Source: CAZILN01 sp964540005
GTDB lineage: Bacteria; Bacteroidota; Bacteroidia; Bacteroidales; SM23-62
Direction: 5' to 3'
Length of the DNA: 35,635 bases
NCBI GenBank assembly: GCA_964540005.1
Contig: CAZILN010000301.1
Span: 1 to 35,635, forward strand
The notes beneath the pieces were generated by a model that saw only the letters and a list, made by a program, of their open reading frames with translations, did not search any database and was not told the origin of the DNA. Shown here piece after piece: positions 1-8,560 of this stretch. Position 1 is the first letter of the stretch, and the number at the start of each line of letters is the position of its first letter. A program made the translations under genes and the position numbers.

Positions 1-168
1 TGGCATGCAAATATGGTCCTCCAGGCAGCCCGTGCCAGGCAACATGTATATGTGGAAAAATGCATGACACGCATGGCTGAGGAAGCCATCACCACCCATA
101 TGGCCACAGTTTCCTATCAAAAAGGGAAGAAGGTGCTCTGGGACCCGGATAAGGAAGAGATCGTGTAA
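1..168 (+). pseudogene. Gfo/Idh/MocA-family oxidoreductase, 3' end, apparently internally deleted
   Basis: Frame 1 is open from the first base of the window to a TAA at 166-168 (55 residues). The first part (WHANMVLQAARARQHVYVEK) looks like the NAD-binding-domain segment of Gfo/Idh/MocA dehydrogenases, normally near residue 120-140, where WHA and the EKP loop lie; here the loop reads EKC. Only about 10 residues later the frame runs into HMATVSYQKGKKVLWDP, which resembles the extreme C-terminus of the roughly 430-residue Bacteroidota members. About 250 or more residues between these two blocks seem to be missing. I therefore call it a probable deletion-derived pseudogene, although the 5' part lies outside the window. 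The following TIM-barrel gene starts 48 bases downstream. Such oxidoreductases and isomerase-like barrels are commonly neighbours in carbohydrate catabolic clusters. The family assignment is from memory of motifs. Confidence 0.6.
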
Positions 169-216
169 ACCTCACAGAAACCATAAATCAAATAACTCAA
201 ATTAAACCCGAAAAAC

Positions 217-1293
217 ATGACAGATTCAAACATCAACAGGCGGAAATTCATTAAGAATACTGCCCTGGGAACAGCTGCCATAGGACTTGGCGCTCCGGCG
301 CTTCAGGGCATGGCACAAAGTCTGACAAACATGGCTCAGCCTAAGGTGGGCCTCTACAGCATTACTTTCCTGGGTGTCTGGTATGACGGCAAGGCCATGA
401 CACTCGACGAAGTATTGAAAAAATCAAAGGAACTGGGATTTGACGGGATCGAAATTGACGGCAAAAGGCCCCATGGCAATCCCCTGGATATGCCCGCCAA
501 AAAATGCAAAGAACTGCTGGCAAAAGCCGGTGATATGGGACAGGAGATATATGCAGTATCGGCCAACAACGATTTCAGCAGCCCTATTCCTGAGCACCGT
601 GAATGCCAGATCGCCTATATGAAAGACCTGATCCGGATGACCTCGGACCTGGGAGTAAAGCCCCTTCGGATCTTCCTCGGCTGGCCCGGGGTGACCTTTG
701 AAAACGGGGAAGGGATGTATTCGACAGCAGCGGATATCTGGCAGCATACCCATTACAGGTTTTCACCAGAGGAAATCTGGGACTGGTGCAGGGAAGGGGT
801 GATTGAGAGCTGTAAATATGCAGGGGATTACGGGGTCACGCTGGCCCTGCAGAATCACCATCCTGTCATTCGGACCTGGCATGATGTCATGAGAATGGTC
901 AAGGAAGTGGATTCTCCAAATCTGAAAGTATGCCTTGATGTCCCCATGATGGTTGATAAGAGCGAAGAAAGCATAAATACTGCTGCCAAGGCTGTTGGTG
1001 CCTTACAGGTACATACGCATTTCGGAGGGGAATTCGGGCAGGATAAAGATGGGAATGTCATTGATATCCAGACATATCATAAAGAACTCAGTCCCGATGG
1101 CAAACCAATTAAAGAAGAGTATTATCCGCAGTTTGTGAAGGCAATGAAGAATATTGGTTACCAGGGGTATTTCAGCTATGAACTCTGTCATCCCCTGCCT
1201 GTAAAAGACGGTAAGAAGGTTGGGATTGATTATGCAGAAAGCTGTGCGAAAAATGCCTGCAAAATGATGAAAGGATTGATTGCCGGCACATAG
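217..1293 (+). CDS. Tat-exported sugar phosphate isomerase/epimerase-like TIM-barrel protein
   Basis: A 358-residue protein of the xylose-isomerase-like TIM barrel family (AP endonuclease family 2 fold). The N-terminus has a twin-arginine signal (RRKFIKN followed by a small-residue hydrophobic stretch and ALQGMAQ), so the enzyme should be exported folded to the periplasm. The core shows the expected strand-end motifs in order: FDGIEIDGKRPHG (about residue 75), LALQNHHP (about 210), VCLDVPMM (about 240), VHTHFGGEFG (about 265) and YFSYELCH (about 325). These supply the acidic and His residues that usually bind a divalent metal, although the first position is Gln rather than Glu. The real substrate is unknown. 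The ATG at 217 is preceded by a poor ribosome site, as is usual in Bacteroidota. It probably belonged to a sugar operon with the upstream oxidoreductase remnant. Confidence 0.85.
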   Translation: MTDSNINRRKFIKNTALGTAAIGLGAPALQGMAQSLTNMAQPKVGLYSITFLGVWYDGKAMTLDEVLKKSKELGFDGIEIDGKRPHGNPLDMPAKKCKELLAKAGDMGQEIYAVSANNDFSSPIPEHRECQIAYMKDLIRMTSDLGVKPLRIFLGWPGVTFENGEGMYSTAADIWQHTHYRFSPEEIWDWCREGVIESCKYAGDYGVTLALQNHHPVIRTWHDVMRMVKEVDSPNLKVCLDVPMMVDKSEESINTAAKAVGALQVHTHFGGEFGQDKDGNVIDIQTYHKELSPDGKPIKEEYYPQFVKAMKNIGYQGYFSYELCHPLPVKDGKKVGIDYAESCAKNACKMMKGLIAGT

Positions 1294-1377
1294 GAGTTTA
1301 CCCTCAGAAGGGCGATCATATATCTGATTTTTAGCATGTACAGAAACCGGCTGCTGGCACTGGATGGCCGACTATCG

Positions 1378-1409
1378 GGCTGCAGCCGTAAAAAATTGGG
1401 GCCCGGCTG
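1378..1409. repeat. Inverted repeats between two convergent genes
   Basis: A 10-base palindrome GGCTGCAGCC (1378-1387) overlaps a second inverted repeat, CAGCCG (1383-1388) with CGGCTG (1404-1409), separated by 15 bases. It lies immediately 3' of the minus-strand transporter and between convergent genes. It could form a hairpin in the 3' end of either transcript, but there is no following T-run, so a terminator role is only a guess. Confidence 0.3.
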
Positions 1410-2381
1410 TCAGGCCATAGCCGTTTGCCTGGGTCTCAGCCGGAATCCGGACCAGATCCCGCCCATGATCAAACCGGCAATAAGATGCCATAGCCCCCAC
1501 CAGGCGGCAATAAAGGCCATACCTCCGACTGCCATATCGGGTGGAAAGATCTTTGGATTGAACAGTAGCAGCAAAGCCAGTCCTGAGTTTTGTATGCCTG
1601 TCTCTATGGCAATGGTTTTGCGGTCCTGGAACGGCCTCCTGAACAGGGAAGCAAATGAGTAACCCAGGCTGATCGCCAGGGCGTTGTGGATGAGGACTAT
1701 AATGAATATATATTTGATATACTGAACAAAATATTCCCAGTTTTTCAGGAACATGATGGCGATGATGGCGCCGAAGGCCAGGAGCGACAATCTCTTGACA
1801 TGGATCAGTATTTTACCAGTGAATTTCGGGAAATTCAGGTTTATGATCATTCCCAGGGTCAGGGGAATACCCAGTAAAATAACAATGGTCTGAAGTACAT
1901 GAAGGAAAGGGATCTCAAGAGGCCGTACCAGCTCAGAGGCATTCAGCAGGGCATATACTTTGGTAAACAGGGTACCCCAGAAGGCAAAGTTAAAAGGAGT
2001 AATGATAATGGCACCCAGATCTGAGACGGCTGTCAGGCTGACTGACAGGGCCACATTTCCCCGGGCGAGGGAGGAGAAGAAGTTGGAGACGTTTCCACCC
2101 GGACAGGATGCCACCAGTATCATACCCAGGCCTATGGTCGGGGTGATGTAGTTCCGGAAGGCAATGGCAAGGCAGAAGGTCAGTATGGGCATCAGGATGA
2201 ACTGGGATACGGCACCTACTACAGCCGATTTCGGATTCAGTGCCAGGTTCTTAAAATGAAGGAGTTTCAGTTCAAGCGCCACGCCAAACATAATAAAGGC
2301 TATGGTAAGGTTCAGTACGAACAGGCTGTCCGGACTGAAATTGAGTTTTATGGCATCCAGGGCTTGAAAGGTTTCCAGCAT
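1410..2381 (-). CDS. Bile acid:sodium symporter (BASS) family transporter
   Basis: A 323-residue integral inner-membrane protein with about nine or ten hydrophobic segments, the usual size for the BASS/SBF family. Recognisable family features are SCPGGNVSNFF (about residue 110), followed by the GNVALSVSLTAVSDL segment, and the later ETGIQNSGLALLLLF (about residue 260), which carry the Asn, Glu and Gln residues that form the sodium sites in structurally known homologues. Members move organic anions (bile acids, pantoate, pyruvate, steroid sulfates) with sodium, and the substrate cannot be read from this sequence. It lies 118 bases downstream of the co-directional racemase gene, so co-transcription is possible but not shown. 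The C-terminal tail is short and basic (RLRPRQ). Confidence 0.9.
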   Translation of the reverse strand: MLETFQALDAIKLNFSPDSLFVLNLTIAFIMFGVALELKLLHFKNLALNPKSAVVGAVSQFILMPILTFCLAIAFRNYITPTIGLGMILVASCPGGNVSNFFSSLARGNVALSVSLTAVSDLGAIIITPFNFAFWGTLFTKVYALLNASELVRPLEIPFLHVLQTIVILLGIPLTLGMIINLNFPKFTGKILIHVKRLSLLAFGAIIAIMFLKNWEYFVQYIKYIFIIVLIHNALAISLGYSFASLFRRPFQDRKTIAIETGIQNSGLALLLLFNPKIFPPDMAVGGMAFIAAWWGLWHLIAGLIMGGIWSGFRLRPRQTAMA

Positions 2382-2499
2382 GATATGGTTGTTTTATTGC
2401 TGACAGACAGGGTTAATTCTAAGATTTACCGATATAAATATGCTGATTTGTTTGGAATATCAGGTGATTTCTGCTTCTAAATAAAGTTTAAATTATCTG

Positions 2500-3219
2500 T
2501 CACTGCTGCTGTACCATCTCCCGGTACATCCGTATTGAGCTTTCCGACAACACCCGTGTTGCGTCTACCACCGGGACTTCAGACCTGGCCGGGTTGAATG
2601 CCAGGGGAATTTCCGTGCACCCAAGGATGATGACCTCTGCACCCCTTTCAGCAAGGTGTTGTCCTGCACCGGCGAGAAGATCTTCCCCGGTACTCTTGTC
2701 GGCTCCGGCCTTGATCCCGAAAACGGCTTTCATGACCTTCCCGCTCTGTATGTCATCATCGGGAACCATCACCTTCAGGCCCTGATTTTCCAATTCCCTC
2801 TCATATAATCCGGATTCAATGGTTCCTGAAGTAGCCAGCAAACCGACGCGGGTTGCACCCGGATAGCTGGTTCTGGTCTTCTCAGCAGTCTCCCTTATCA
2901 TATGTATAATGGGTATGGATACCGCTGCCTGCATCTCATCATAATAATAGTGAACCGTATTACAGGGGATGGCAATGAAAGAGGCTCCTGCCTTTTCAAG
3001 CCGGGTAACACCCTCAATTAGATAGGGTATTATGGATCGGTCCTGATTACGGATGCTCGCGGTTCTTTCGGGAACCTGGGGCAGGCTGTATATCAGTGTG
3101 GGAATATGATCCTGGTCTTTACCGGCAGGACTCAGGCTGATGATCTGCCTGTACAGGTCCGCAGTCGCTTCCGGTCCCATCCCACCGAAGATCCCTAGTA
3201 TGATTCTTTCTTTATCCAT
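2500..3219 (-). CDS. Aspartate/glutamate racemase family amino-acid racemase
   Basis: A 239-residue cytoplasmic enzyme of the Asp/Glu/hydantoin racemase superfamily, full length. The N-terminal signature GIFGGMGPEATADLY is typical of the YgeA/aspartate racemase group. Both catalytic cysteines are present: Cys86 in AIPCNTVHYYYDE and Cys201 in ILGCTEIPL. These perform the two-base proton exchange that interconverts L- and D-amino acids without cofactor. Broad-specificity and aspartate-specific members share these motifs, so the substrate is uncertain. The downstream gene on the same strand is a BASS transporter, and no peptidoglycan genes are nearby. A TAACTTTA box lies 36 bases upstream of the ATG. 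Confidence 0.9.
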   Translation of the reverse strand: MDKERIILGIFGGMGPEATADLYRQIISLSPAGKDQDHIPTLIYSLPQVPERTASIRNQDRSIIPYLIEGVTRLEKAGASFIAIPCNTVHYYYDEMQAAVSIPIIHMIRETAEKTRTSYPGATRVGLLATSGTIESGLYERELENQGLKVMVPDDDIQSGKVMKAVFGIKAGADKSTGEDLLAGAGQHLAERGAEVIILGCTEIPLAFNPARSEVPVVDATRVLSESSIRMYREMVQQQ

Positions 3220-3255
3220 AGAGTAAATAACAGAACAGAATAGTATATATAGCGG

Positions 3256-3263
3256 TAAAGTTA
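3256..3263 (-). promoter_or_regulatory. Candidate -7 element TAACTTTA for the racemase gene
   Basis: On the minus strand this reads TAACTTTA, one base from the Bacteroidota -7 consensus TAnnTTTG, and ends 36 bases before the racemase ATG. No convincing TTG -33 box was seen at the expected distance. The same octamer occurs upstream of three other genes in this window, oriented toward each gene. Confidence 0.35.
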
Positions 3264-3278
3264 AGGTAAATTATATAT

Positions 3279-3326
3279 CCTGATGGTTTTCATTGACACA
3301 TCCTGACCACCCGGATTACCATCAGG
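3279..3326. repeat. 9-bp inverted repeat in a divergent intergenic region
   Basis: CCTGATGGT (3279-3287) is matched perfectly by ACCATCAGG (3318-3326), 30 bases apart, in the 164-base region between the divergent racemase and SH3b-protein genes. Its position between two promoter regions suggests an operator or chance symmetry rather than a terminator. Confidence 0.35.
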
Positions 3327-3383
3327 AAAATTTGGTCGGATTGCAATAAGTTCGTTACTTGTCAGTCAAAGTTTATCTAACGA

Positions 3384-5102
3384 ATGTCCCGAATGATAAT
3401 GCAAAGAAATATCTACTTCGCTCTTATTTTGATTGTATCTGTGGCCATGACCGGCAAGGCATCACTGATCAGCGGAGAAAACGATATACAGGAGTACCTT
3501 CTGAGGGAGGCCGCGATCCTTATTACAAAATCGAAGTATGCTAGCTACCCGCAGTACGATTATAAGGATGTAATCCTCTCATTCAAAGAGGCAGACGGTT
3601 TACAGGAGCTTCATGTTAAAATGAACCAGGTCAGGAACAATCCCGAAGGCAGGTTCTATTTTAGTGAGTTTTCAGAAACACAGGCAATAGTAGCCGTGGA
3701 ATGGGCGGAAGGGTATGACAGGAATTATGTGTACAGCTACTCCGTGATATTTGCTAAAATGGGAGATCAGTGGACCAGCATTACTGAAAGTTCATATCTG
3801 ACCGGCCATGTTGAAAAGGAAATTGACCTGGACGGGGATGGCAGTGATGAACTGATCCTGAAGGAAAGTACGGTCAATAAAGCGAATAATGAATTCGGCG
3901 GGAAATACAGGCTGGCTTATCAGAATCCTGAAGGAAATTATGAAATATATTGGTATATTCATCTTGGTTCCTATGGAAGTCGTAATACAGGTGAAACTGT
4001 AAATGAAGAGACTGTTAAACTGGATTACCTTAAAGAGAATAACAGGACCATTATAATAAGTACTCTCTTATCCGGTCAGGATACTCAGCCGGTAACAGGA
4101 AAGTTTAGCTGGAACGGATTTTCCCTGGAAATGAGCAATCCGGAAGAAGTCACCCATCTGACCATAGAAGGTGTGGATATCTGGGTGCGTGATGCGCCTG
4201 TAAGTGGCAAAGTTGTTATGAAACTGAACGAAGGGGATAAATGCAGGATACTTGGAAAGACAGGATTTGAGATCATACGGGGAATGGCTGACTGGTGGTA
4301 CCAGATCGAGTTTGAAGGACAAACGGGCTGGGTTTTCGGATCCCAGACTGATGTAAAACATTTTGTACAGCTGGTAGATCAATATGTGGATTTCTGGGAC
4401 TTTTACTGGGCGGGCCTGAAGTATGAATGCCGTGAACAGAGTATAGCTGGTATTTTTTCTGAGGAACCAGGTGTCGGATGCTGCTATGAGGAAATCTCCA
4501 ATAATTCATTTGTCATAACACATAATAATGAGGATGGATACATATCCGATCAGCACAGCCTGCGAAAAATCCTGAAAAATGAGCTGGCACTGGTATCTGT
4601 GCGCAGTGAGATAGGGGCTGCCATGCTGAGCACAAGTTATTCAACCAGGGCCGCGTGGTTTACTAAATCTGCCTGGAATATGCGTTTATCCTCCCGGCTG
4701 GATGGCGTGCTGGATACGCTTTACCGTATGAATGATGAAAAATATTTGGTTTTTACCAGGACAATCGATTATATCGGATCCGAATTTGGTCTTATGGGCA
4801 TGCAAACCTCGACAAAATGGAATGTATATCTTTTTGATATAACCAAGAGCAGCCCGTTTGAGAAAATTCAGGTGTTTGGTGAGTTTGAAATATCCTCAGA
4901 TGAGGTCATGAGTAAGAATGATGGAGAAGTGTTTACCGATTCATTGGGAATTGACTTTAATTTTGATTCTCCGTCTATCACTCTGGTCCTGAAAGAGTAC
5001 AAAAGAAAGGTTTATGGAGATACCTTCATGCGTATGCTCAATCTAACCGGGGAGACTACTTATTACTGGGATGAACAGGCTATGAAGTTCATTCAGCAAT
5101 AA
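3384..5102 (+). CDS. Exported protein with bacterial SH3 (SH3b) domain, function unknown
   Basis: A 572-residue protein that begins with a hydrophobic signal peptide (residues about 8-27), so it is exported. ATG codons at 3384 and 3399 are both possible starts. Residues about 148-160 contain DLDGDGSDELIL, the Asp-rich loop seen in FG-GAP/EF-hand-like calcium sites. Residues about 258-322 form a bacterial SH3 domain, with the characteristic VWVRD-like segment (VDIWVRDAPVSGKVVMKL), a GDKCRIL strand and the closing WYQIEFEGQTGWVFG. SH3b domains commonly bind cell-wall peptides. The C-terminal 250 residues match nothing I recognise. The gene is followed after 51 bases by the CotH gene on the same strand and probably forms an operon with it. 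Confidence 0.75.
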   Translation: MSRMIMQRNIYFALILIVSVAMTGKASLISGENDIQEYLLREAAILITKSKYASYPQYDYKDVILSFKEADGLQELHVKMNQVRNNPEGRFYFSEFSETQAIVAVEWAEGYDRNYVYSYSVIFAKMGDQWTSITESSYLTGHVEKEIDLDGDGSDELILKESTVNKANNEFGGKYRLAYQNPEGNYEIYWYIHLGSYGSRNTGETVNEETVKLDYLKENNRTIIISTLLSGQDTQPVTGKFSWNGFSLEMSNPEEVTHLTIEGVDIWVRDAPVSGKVVMKLNEGDKCRILGKTGFEIIRGMADWWYQIEFEGQTGWVFGSQTDVKHFVQLVDQYVDFWDFYWAGLKYECREQSIAGIFSEEPGVGCCYEEISNNSFVITHNNEDGYISDQHSLRKILKNELALVSVRSEIGAAMLSTSYSTRAAWFTKSAWNMRLSSRLDGVLDTLYRMNDEKYLVFTRTIDYIGSEFGLMGMQTSTKWNVYLFDITKSSPFEKIQVFGEFEISSDEVMSKNDGEVFTDSLGIDFNFDSPSITLVLKEYKRKVYGDTFMRMLNLTGETTYYWDEQAMKFIQQ

Positions 5103-5153
5103 ATACACCTGAATAAACGGAATAAAAACAGCAGGATCATCAGTACCGGTTCA

Positions 5154-7406
5154 ATGAAACAAAACCTTCTTATGTTACTTTCCTGCCTGGCTGCGACCCT
5201 GGCAGGTCACACCCAGGCAACTATCCCTGAAAGGGGATATGTCTTTAACGACAGTACAGTACCAAGGATTGATATAATCATTGACCAGGCACTGCTTGAC
5301 CAGATAAAAGCTGATCCTTCAAGCAGTATTGAACATCCTTCAACATTCATCTTTACAACTCCAACAGGATCAGAAACCCTTGACAGTGTAGGTTTCAGGC
5401 TGCGGGGCAATACATCAAGGTATTCAGCCAAAAAATCCTTTAAAATTTCCTTCAATACCTTTTACCCGGGGAGGGAGTTCCATGGATTGGAAAAAATGAA
5501 CATTAACGGTGAACATAATGACCCTTCCGTGATGCGGGCAAAGTTGTGCTGGGACATGATGAATTTCATGAAGGTGCCGGCATCCAGGGCAAATCACGTA
5601 AGCCTGTATATTAATTATGTATACTACGGGGTATACCTGAACGTTGAACATATAGATGAGGAATTCATCAGGTCCCGTTTCGGGGACGCTTATGGCAACC
5701 TGTATAAATGCCTGTGGCCGGCAGACCTGGTGTACATGGGAAGTAACCCCCAGGATTATAAGTATGAAAATGACGGAAGACGGGCCTATGATCTGCATAC
5801 CAATACGGGGTATGAGGATTACCGGGACCTGGTGGATCTGATTACCGTTGTTAATACTTCAGAAGGAGCAGGTTCCCTATGTCAGATTTTTGAAGCCTTT
5901 AATGTGTCGAACTATCTGAAAATTGTTGCAGTGGATATACTGACAGGGAACTGGGATAATTACAGTTATCTGAAGAATAACTTTTATCTCTACATGAATC
6001 CCCTCAGCAGGAGAATGGAATTCATTCCCTTCGATATGGATAATACCTTTGGGGTGGATTGGTTTGATGAGAACTGGGCCACGCGGGATATCTACAACTG
6101 GGCCAGTGACGAAGCGCGCCCACTTTATTCAGCTACTATGGGGCCTGGTGAATACCAGGACCATTTCAGTTTTTACATGGATTATCTGCTGGATAATTAT
6201 TTTAATCCTGATTCACTGTTTCCCCGTATTGACCGGATACATGAAATGATACGCCCCCTGGTTGTGAACGATCCATTTTATCCTCTTGACTATGGGTACC
6301 GGATTGAAGATTTTGATGAGGCTAAAGATCTGGCAGCCGGGGCACATGTAAAAACAGGGTTGAAACCGTATATCAATGCCAGGGTCTCATCTGCGAGGAG
6401 CCAGCTGGTTGCAGGTAATTTACTGCCTATGGTTTCTGAGTTTTCATGGAAGCTTTCGAGGATGGATGATTCCCTGACTATCAGGGTGGGTGTAGTGGAT
6501 GACGACCTGGAAAATGTTACCTTGATGCTGGCTGAAAACGGATCGGGTTTTGAGTATTACCAGATGTACGATGACGGAACCCGGGGGGACAGCCAGGCGG
6601 GTGATGGTATCTACAGCAGTATTGTTATCCCGTCTGAACCAGCAGTGGATTACAGTTTTTTTATCCGCATTACAGATGTTGCCGGAAAGGTAAACGAGCA
6701 CCCCTGTACCCCTGTGGAGGTGCAGATCCCATATCATTCAGGATCACTGGTGATTAATGAATTCATGGCGAGTAATGATTCAGCCCTGGATGATGAATAC
6801 GGGGAATTTGATGACTGGATAGAGATATTCAATACAGGTACTGGTTCTGTCTGGCTGGGGAACAAATTCCTTTCAGACGACCTTACGGACAGGAATAAAT
6901 GGAAATTACCGGACCAGTACCTGGGTCCCGGTGAAATGGTCCTGATCTGGGCTGACGGACAGGATTCTCAGGGAACACATCATGCAAATTTCAAACTAAG
7001 TGGTTCAGGTGAAGAGATAGGATTGTTTGATGCCCCTTCTACAGGATTTCAACTCCTGGACAGGGTCATTTACAGTGCTCAGACTACCGATCGTTCATAT
7101 GCAAGATCGCCGGATGGTGGAATTGACTGGATAATGGTCGATAATCCCACTCCTTCCGGCATGAATCAACAAAGTAATGATCTGACCAACATACAAGCTG
7201 ATGAGGCACTGTTTCTATACCCGAATCCAGTCCGGGGTAACATGATCTATTTTAATAAACAGGCAAGTTTCACCCTTTATGACTCCCGCGGGATGAAACT
7301 TCTGCAGGTCAGCCGGAAGGCTGAGTTATACATAGGATCTCTGCCTCAGGGTTTCTACCTGATAGTAACCCGCACAGGAGAAAGCCTGAAACTTGTAAGA
7401 CAATAG
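5154..7406 (+). CDS. Secreted CotH-like protein with lamin-tail domain and T9SS sorting tail
   Basis: A 750-residue, three-part secreted protein. After a signal peptide (residues 1-22) comes a CotH domain (about 35-420). It includes GFRLRGNTSRYSAKKSFKIS (80-99), the NINGEHNDPSVMRAKL block (116-131), GVYLNVEHIDEEF (159-171) and FIPFDMDNTFG (290-300), whose Asp residues D294 and D296 correspond to the metal-binding DxD-like motif of CotH kinases. A lamin-tail domain follows (about 530-660; VINEFMASNDS and FDDWIEIFNTG). The last about 65 residues (YPNPVRGN to the end) form a type IX secretion Por-type sorting domain, so the product should pass the outer membrane and be cleaved or anchored at the surface. 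CotH in spore-formers phosphorylates coat proteins. Whether this secreted relative is an active kinase is inference. Confidence 0.88.
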   Translation: MKQNLLMLLSCLAATLAGHTQATIPERGYVFNDSTVPRIDIIIDQALLDQIKADPSSSIEHPSTFIFTTPTGSETLDSVGFRLRGNTSRYSAKKSFKISFNTFYPGREFHGLEKMNINGEHNDPSVMRAKLCWDMMNFMKVPASRANHVSLYINYVYYGVYLNVEHIDEEFIRSRFGDAYGNLYKCLWPADLVYMGSNPQDYKYENDGRRAYDLHTNTGYEDYRDLVDLITVVNTSEGAGSLCQIFEAFNVSNYLKIVAVDILTGNWDNYSYLKNNFYLYMNPLSRRMEFIPFDMDNTFGVDWFDENWATRDIYNWASDEARPLYSATMGPGEYQDHFSFYMDYLLDNYFNPDSLFPRIDRIHEMIRPLVVNDPFYPLDYGYRIEDFDEAKDLAAGAHVKTGLKPYINARVSSARSQLVAGNLLPMVSEFSWKLSRMDDSLTIRVGVVDDDLENVTLMLAENGSGFEYYQMYDDGTRGDSQAGDGIYSSIVIPSEPAVDYSFFIRITDVAGKVNEHPCTPVEVQIPYHSGSLVINEFMASNDSALDDEYGEFDDWIEIFNTGTGSVWLGNKFLSDDLTDRNKWKLPDQYLGPGEMVLIWADGQDSQGTHHANFKLSGSGEEIGLFDAPSTGFQLLDRVIYSAQTTDRSYARSPDGGIDWIMVDNPTPSGMNQQSNDLTNIQADEALFLYPNPVRGNMIYFNKQASFTLYDSRGMKLLQVSRKAELYIGSLPQGFYLIVTRTGESLKLVRQ

Positions 7407-7469
7407 ATTGTTATTGATACTGTTAGAGTGGATCAGTTGATGATGCCGGGATAAGATTATAAAATATGA

Positions 7470-8180
7470 TCAGAGCCTATAATTAAATCTTATAACCCAG
7501 ATATAATTATTCAAAGGCTTGTTCTTGTAACTGTCCCTTTCGTAATAGTGCGACACCCTGAGCGACATGGAAGGATTGATAATATAGACCATGCCAAGGA
7601 TGTACCTGGATTTATTTGTTTTATAACCATCAGCCCGCGAAATCGGAACAAATAATTCCACAGCTGTACGGATCCGCAGAGGCGTTTTTCTGATATTATA
7701 CTGAAGCTGGGTTTTAGGCCTGGCTGTTGCTTCGATGTACGGATCGTCAAAATATGCAGGATTCTTATCCAGGGTCAGCCGCAGTCTTTCAGACAGTGTA
7801 AAATAATGCCAGTTATATTCAAATTTAAGGTCCGTATACGATCTATGTATACTGGTCCAGCCGTACTCAGGTATAAACCTCTGGTTGTATCTGTAGTACA
7901 ACGAAATCTCAAAGTAATTACAAGGCCTGGTGGCCAGGCCGACTTCACCAAAATATTTTTCACCAAAGGCTAAATTGTTGTTCCTTCTCATTTCGAGTGA
8001 GCCTTTGAGGTCAAGCCACTTATTCAAGCCCTTTTCAAGTTCAATGCCGGTCCAGAGCCCGGCATCTTTATCCTGAGCATTGATAAATTCCCCGGAAATG
8101 ATAAGAAAGATAATAAGGGATAATATGCTATTTCTTATAGCGATACCTTTTCTCTTTGTAGATGCGGTTCTTGTTATCAA
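7470..8180 (-). CDS. DUF2490 family outer-membrane-like protein
   Basis: About 236 residues, resembling the DUF2490 family: signal peptide ending FINAQ, the opening DAGLWTGIELEKGLNKWLDL, then alternating strands such as YFEISLYYRYNQRF, DLKFEYNWHYFTLSERLRL and RYILGMVYIINPSMSLRVSHYYERD, ending in an aromatic/basic tail (RFNYRL). The pattern suggests a small outer-membrane beta-barrel, and the function of the family is unknown. The only plausible start is TTG at 8180: an in-frame stop lies just upstream and there is no ATG or GTG before the signal peptide. This start overlaps the end of the preceding gene by 53 bases, suggesting translational coupling. It is the last gene of a three-gene minus-strand cluster. 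Confidence 0.75.
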   Translation of the reverse strand: MITRTASTKRKGIAIRNSILSLIIFLIISGEFINAQDKDAGLWTGIELEKGLNKWLDLKGSLEMRRNNNLAFGEKYFGEVGLATRPCNYFEISLYYRYNQRFIPEYGWTSIHRSYTDLKFEYNWHYFTLSERLRLTLDKNPAYFDDPYIEATARPKTQLQYNIRKTPLRIRTAVELFVPISRADGYKTNKSRYILGMVYIINPSMSLRVSHYYERDSYKNKPLNNYIWVIRFNYRL

Positions 8181-8544
8181 AATACTTTTTGCTGATTTTC
8201 AGACCCTCAGAATCATATTCGTATTCATATGTTTTATCCACATTCCCTTTTTGATCGAAGTAGATTTCCTTTTTCAGCAGTTTTCCCTCGTAGACATATT
8301 TAATGTGGTTTTCTATCTTTTTATCCTTGCCGTATTCAATTTCTTCTATCAGCTCGCCACGTTCATCAAATCTCTCTATCCTGACAAGATATTCGTTCCC
8401 GTTAGAGTTGAGATAATCCACATCATAATATGAGATTTCTGTAATTCCCAGAGAATCCCGTTCCTTTCTGGACTGTGCATCAGCCTGTCCTGTTAAGAGG
8501 ATGATCAGAAGGGAAACCACTGATGGAATAATTACTTTATTCAT
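8128..8544 (-). CDS. Small exported repeat protein, function unknown
   Basis: About 138 residues when started at the ATG at 8544, which is preferred over the upstream start at 8589. The downstream ATG directly opens a signal peptide (MNKVIIPSVVSLLIILL to ADAQ), is preceded by an AGGGA-like ribosome site, and avoids overlap with the upstream gene, which ends at 8561. The mature part is strongly charged and built of short repeating strands: IERFDERGELIEEIEYG, KYVYEGKLLKKEIYFDQKG and YEYDSEGLKISKKYFDNKN. These are reminiscent of YD or MORN/YwqK-type repeats in which each unit is a turn (D..G) flanked by aromatic strands. It lies between a lipoprotein and a DUF2490 gene, so it is probably an envelope protein. 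No function is recognised. Confidence 0.65.
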   Translation of the reverse strand: MNKVIIPSVVSLLIILLTGQADAQSRKERDSLGITEISYYDVDYLNSNGNEYLVRIERFDERGELIEEIEYGKDKKIENHIKYVYEGKLLKKEIYFDQKGNVDKTYEYEYDSEGLKISKKYFDNKNRIYKEKRYRYKK

Positions 8545-8560
8545 GGTCCCTGTTGTGGTA

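Noticed and set aside
2401..2502. TGACAGA/TCTGTCA inverted repeat between racemase and transporter genes
   Set aside because: A 7-base match about 90 bases apart is easily expected by chance, and one arm lies over the racemase stop codon.
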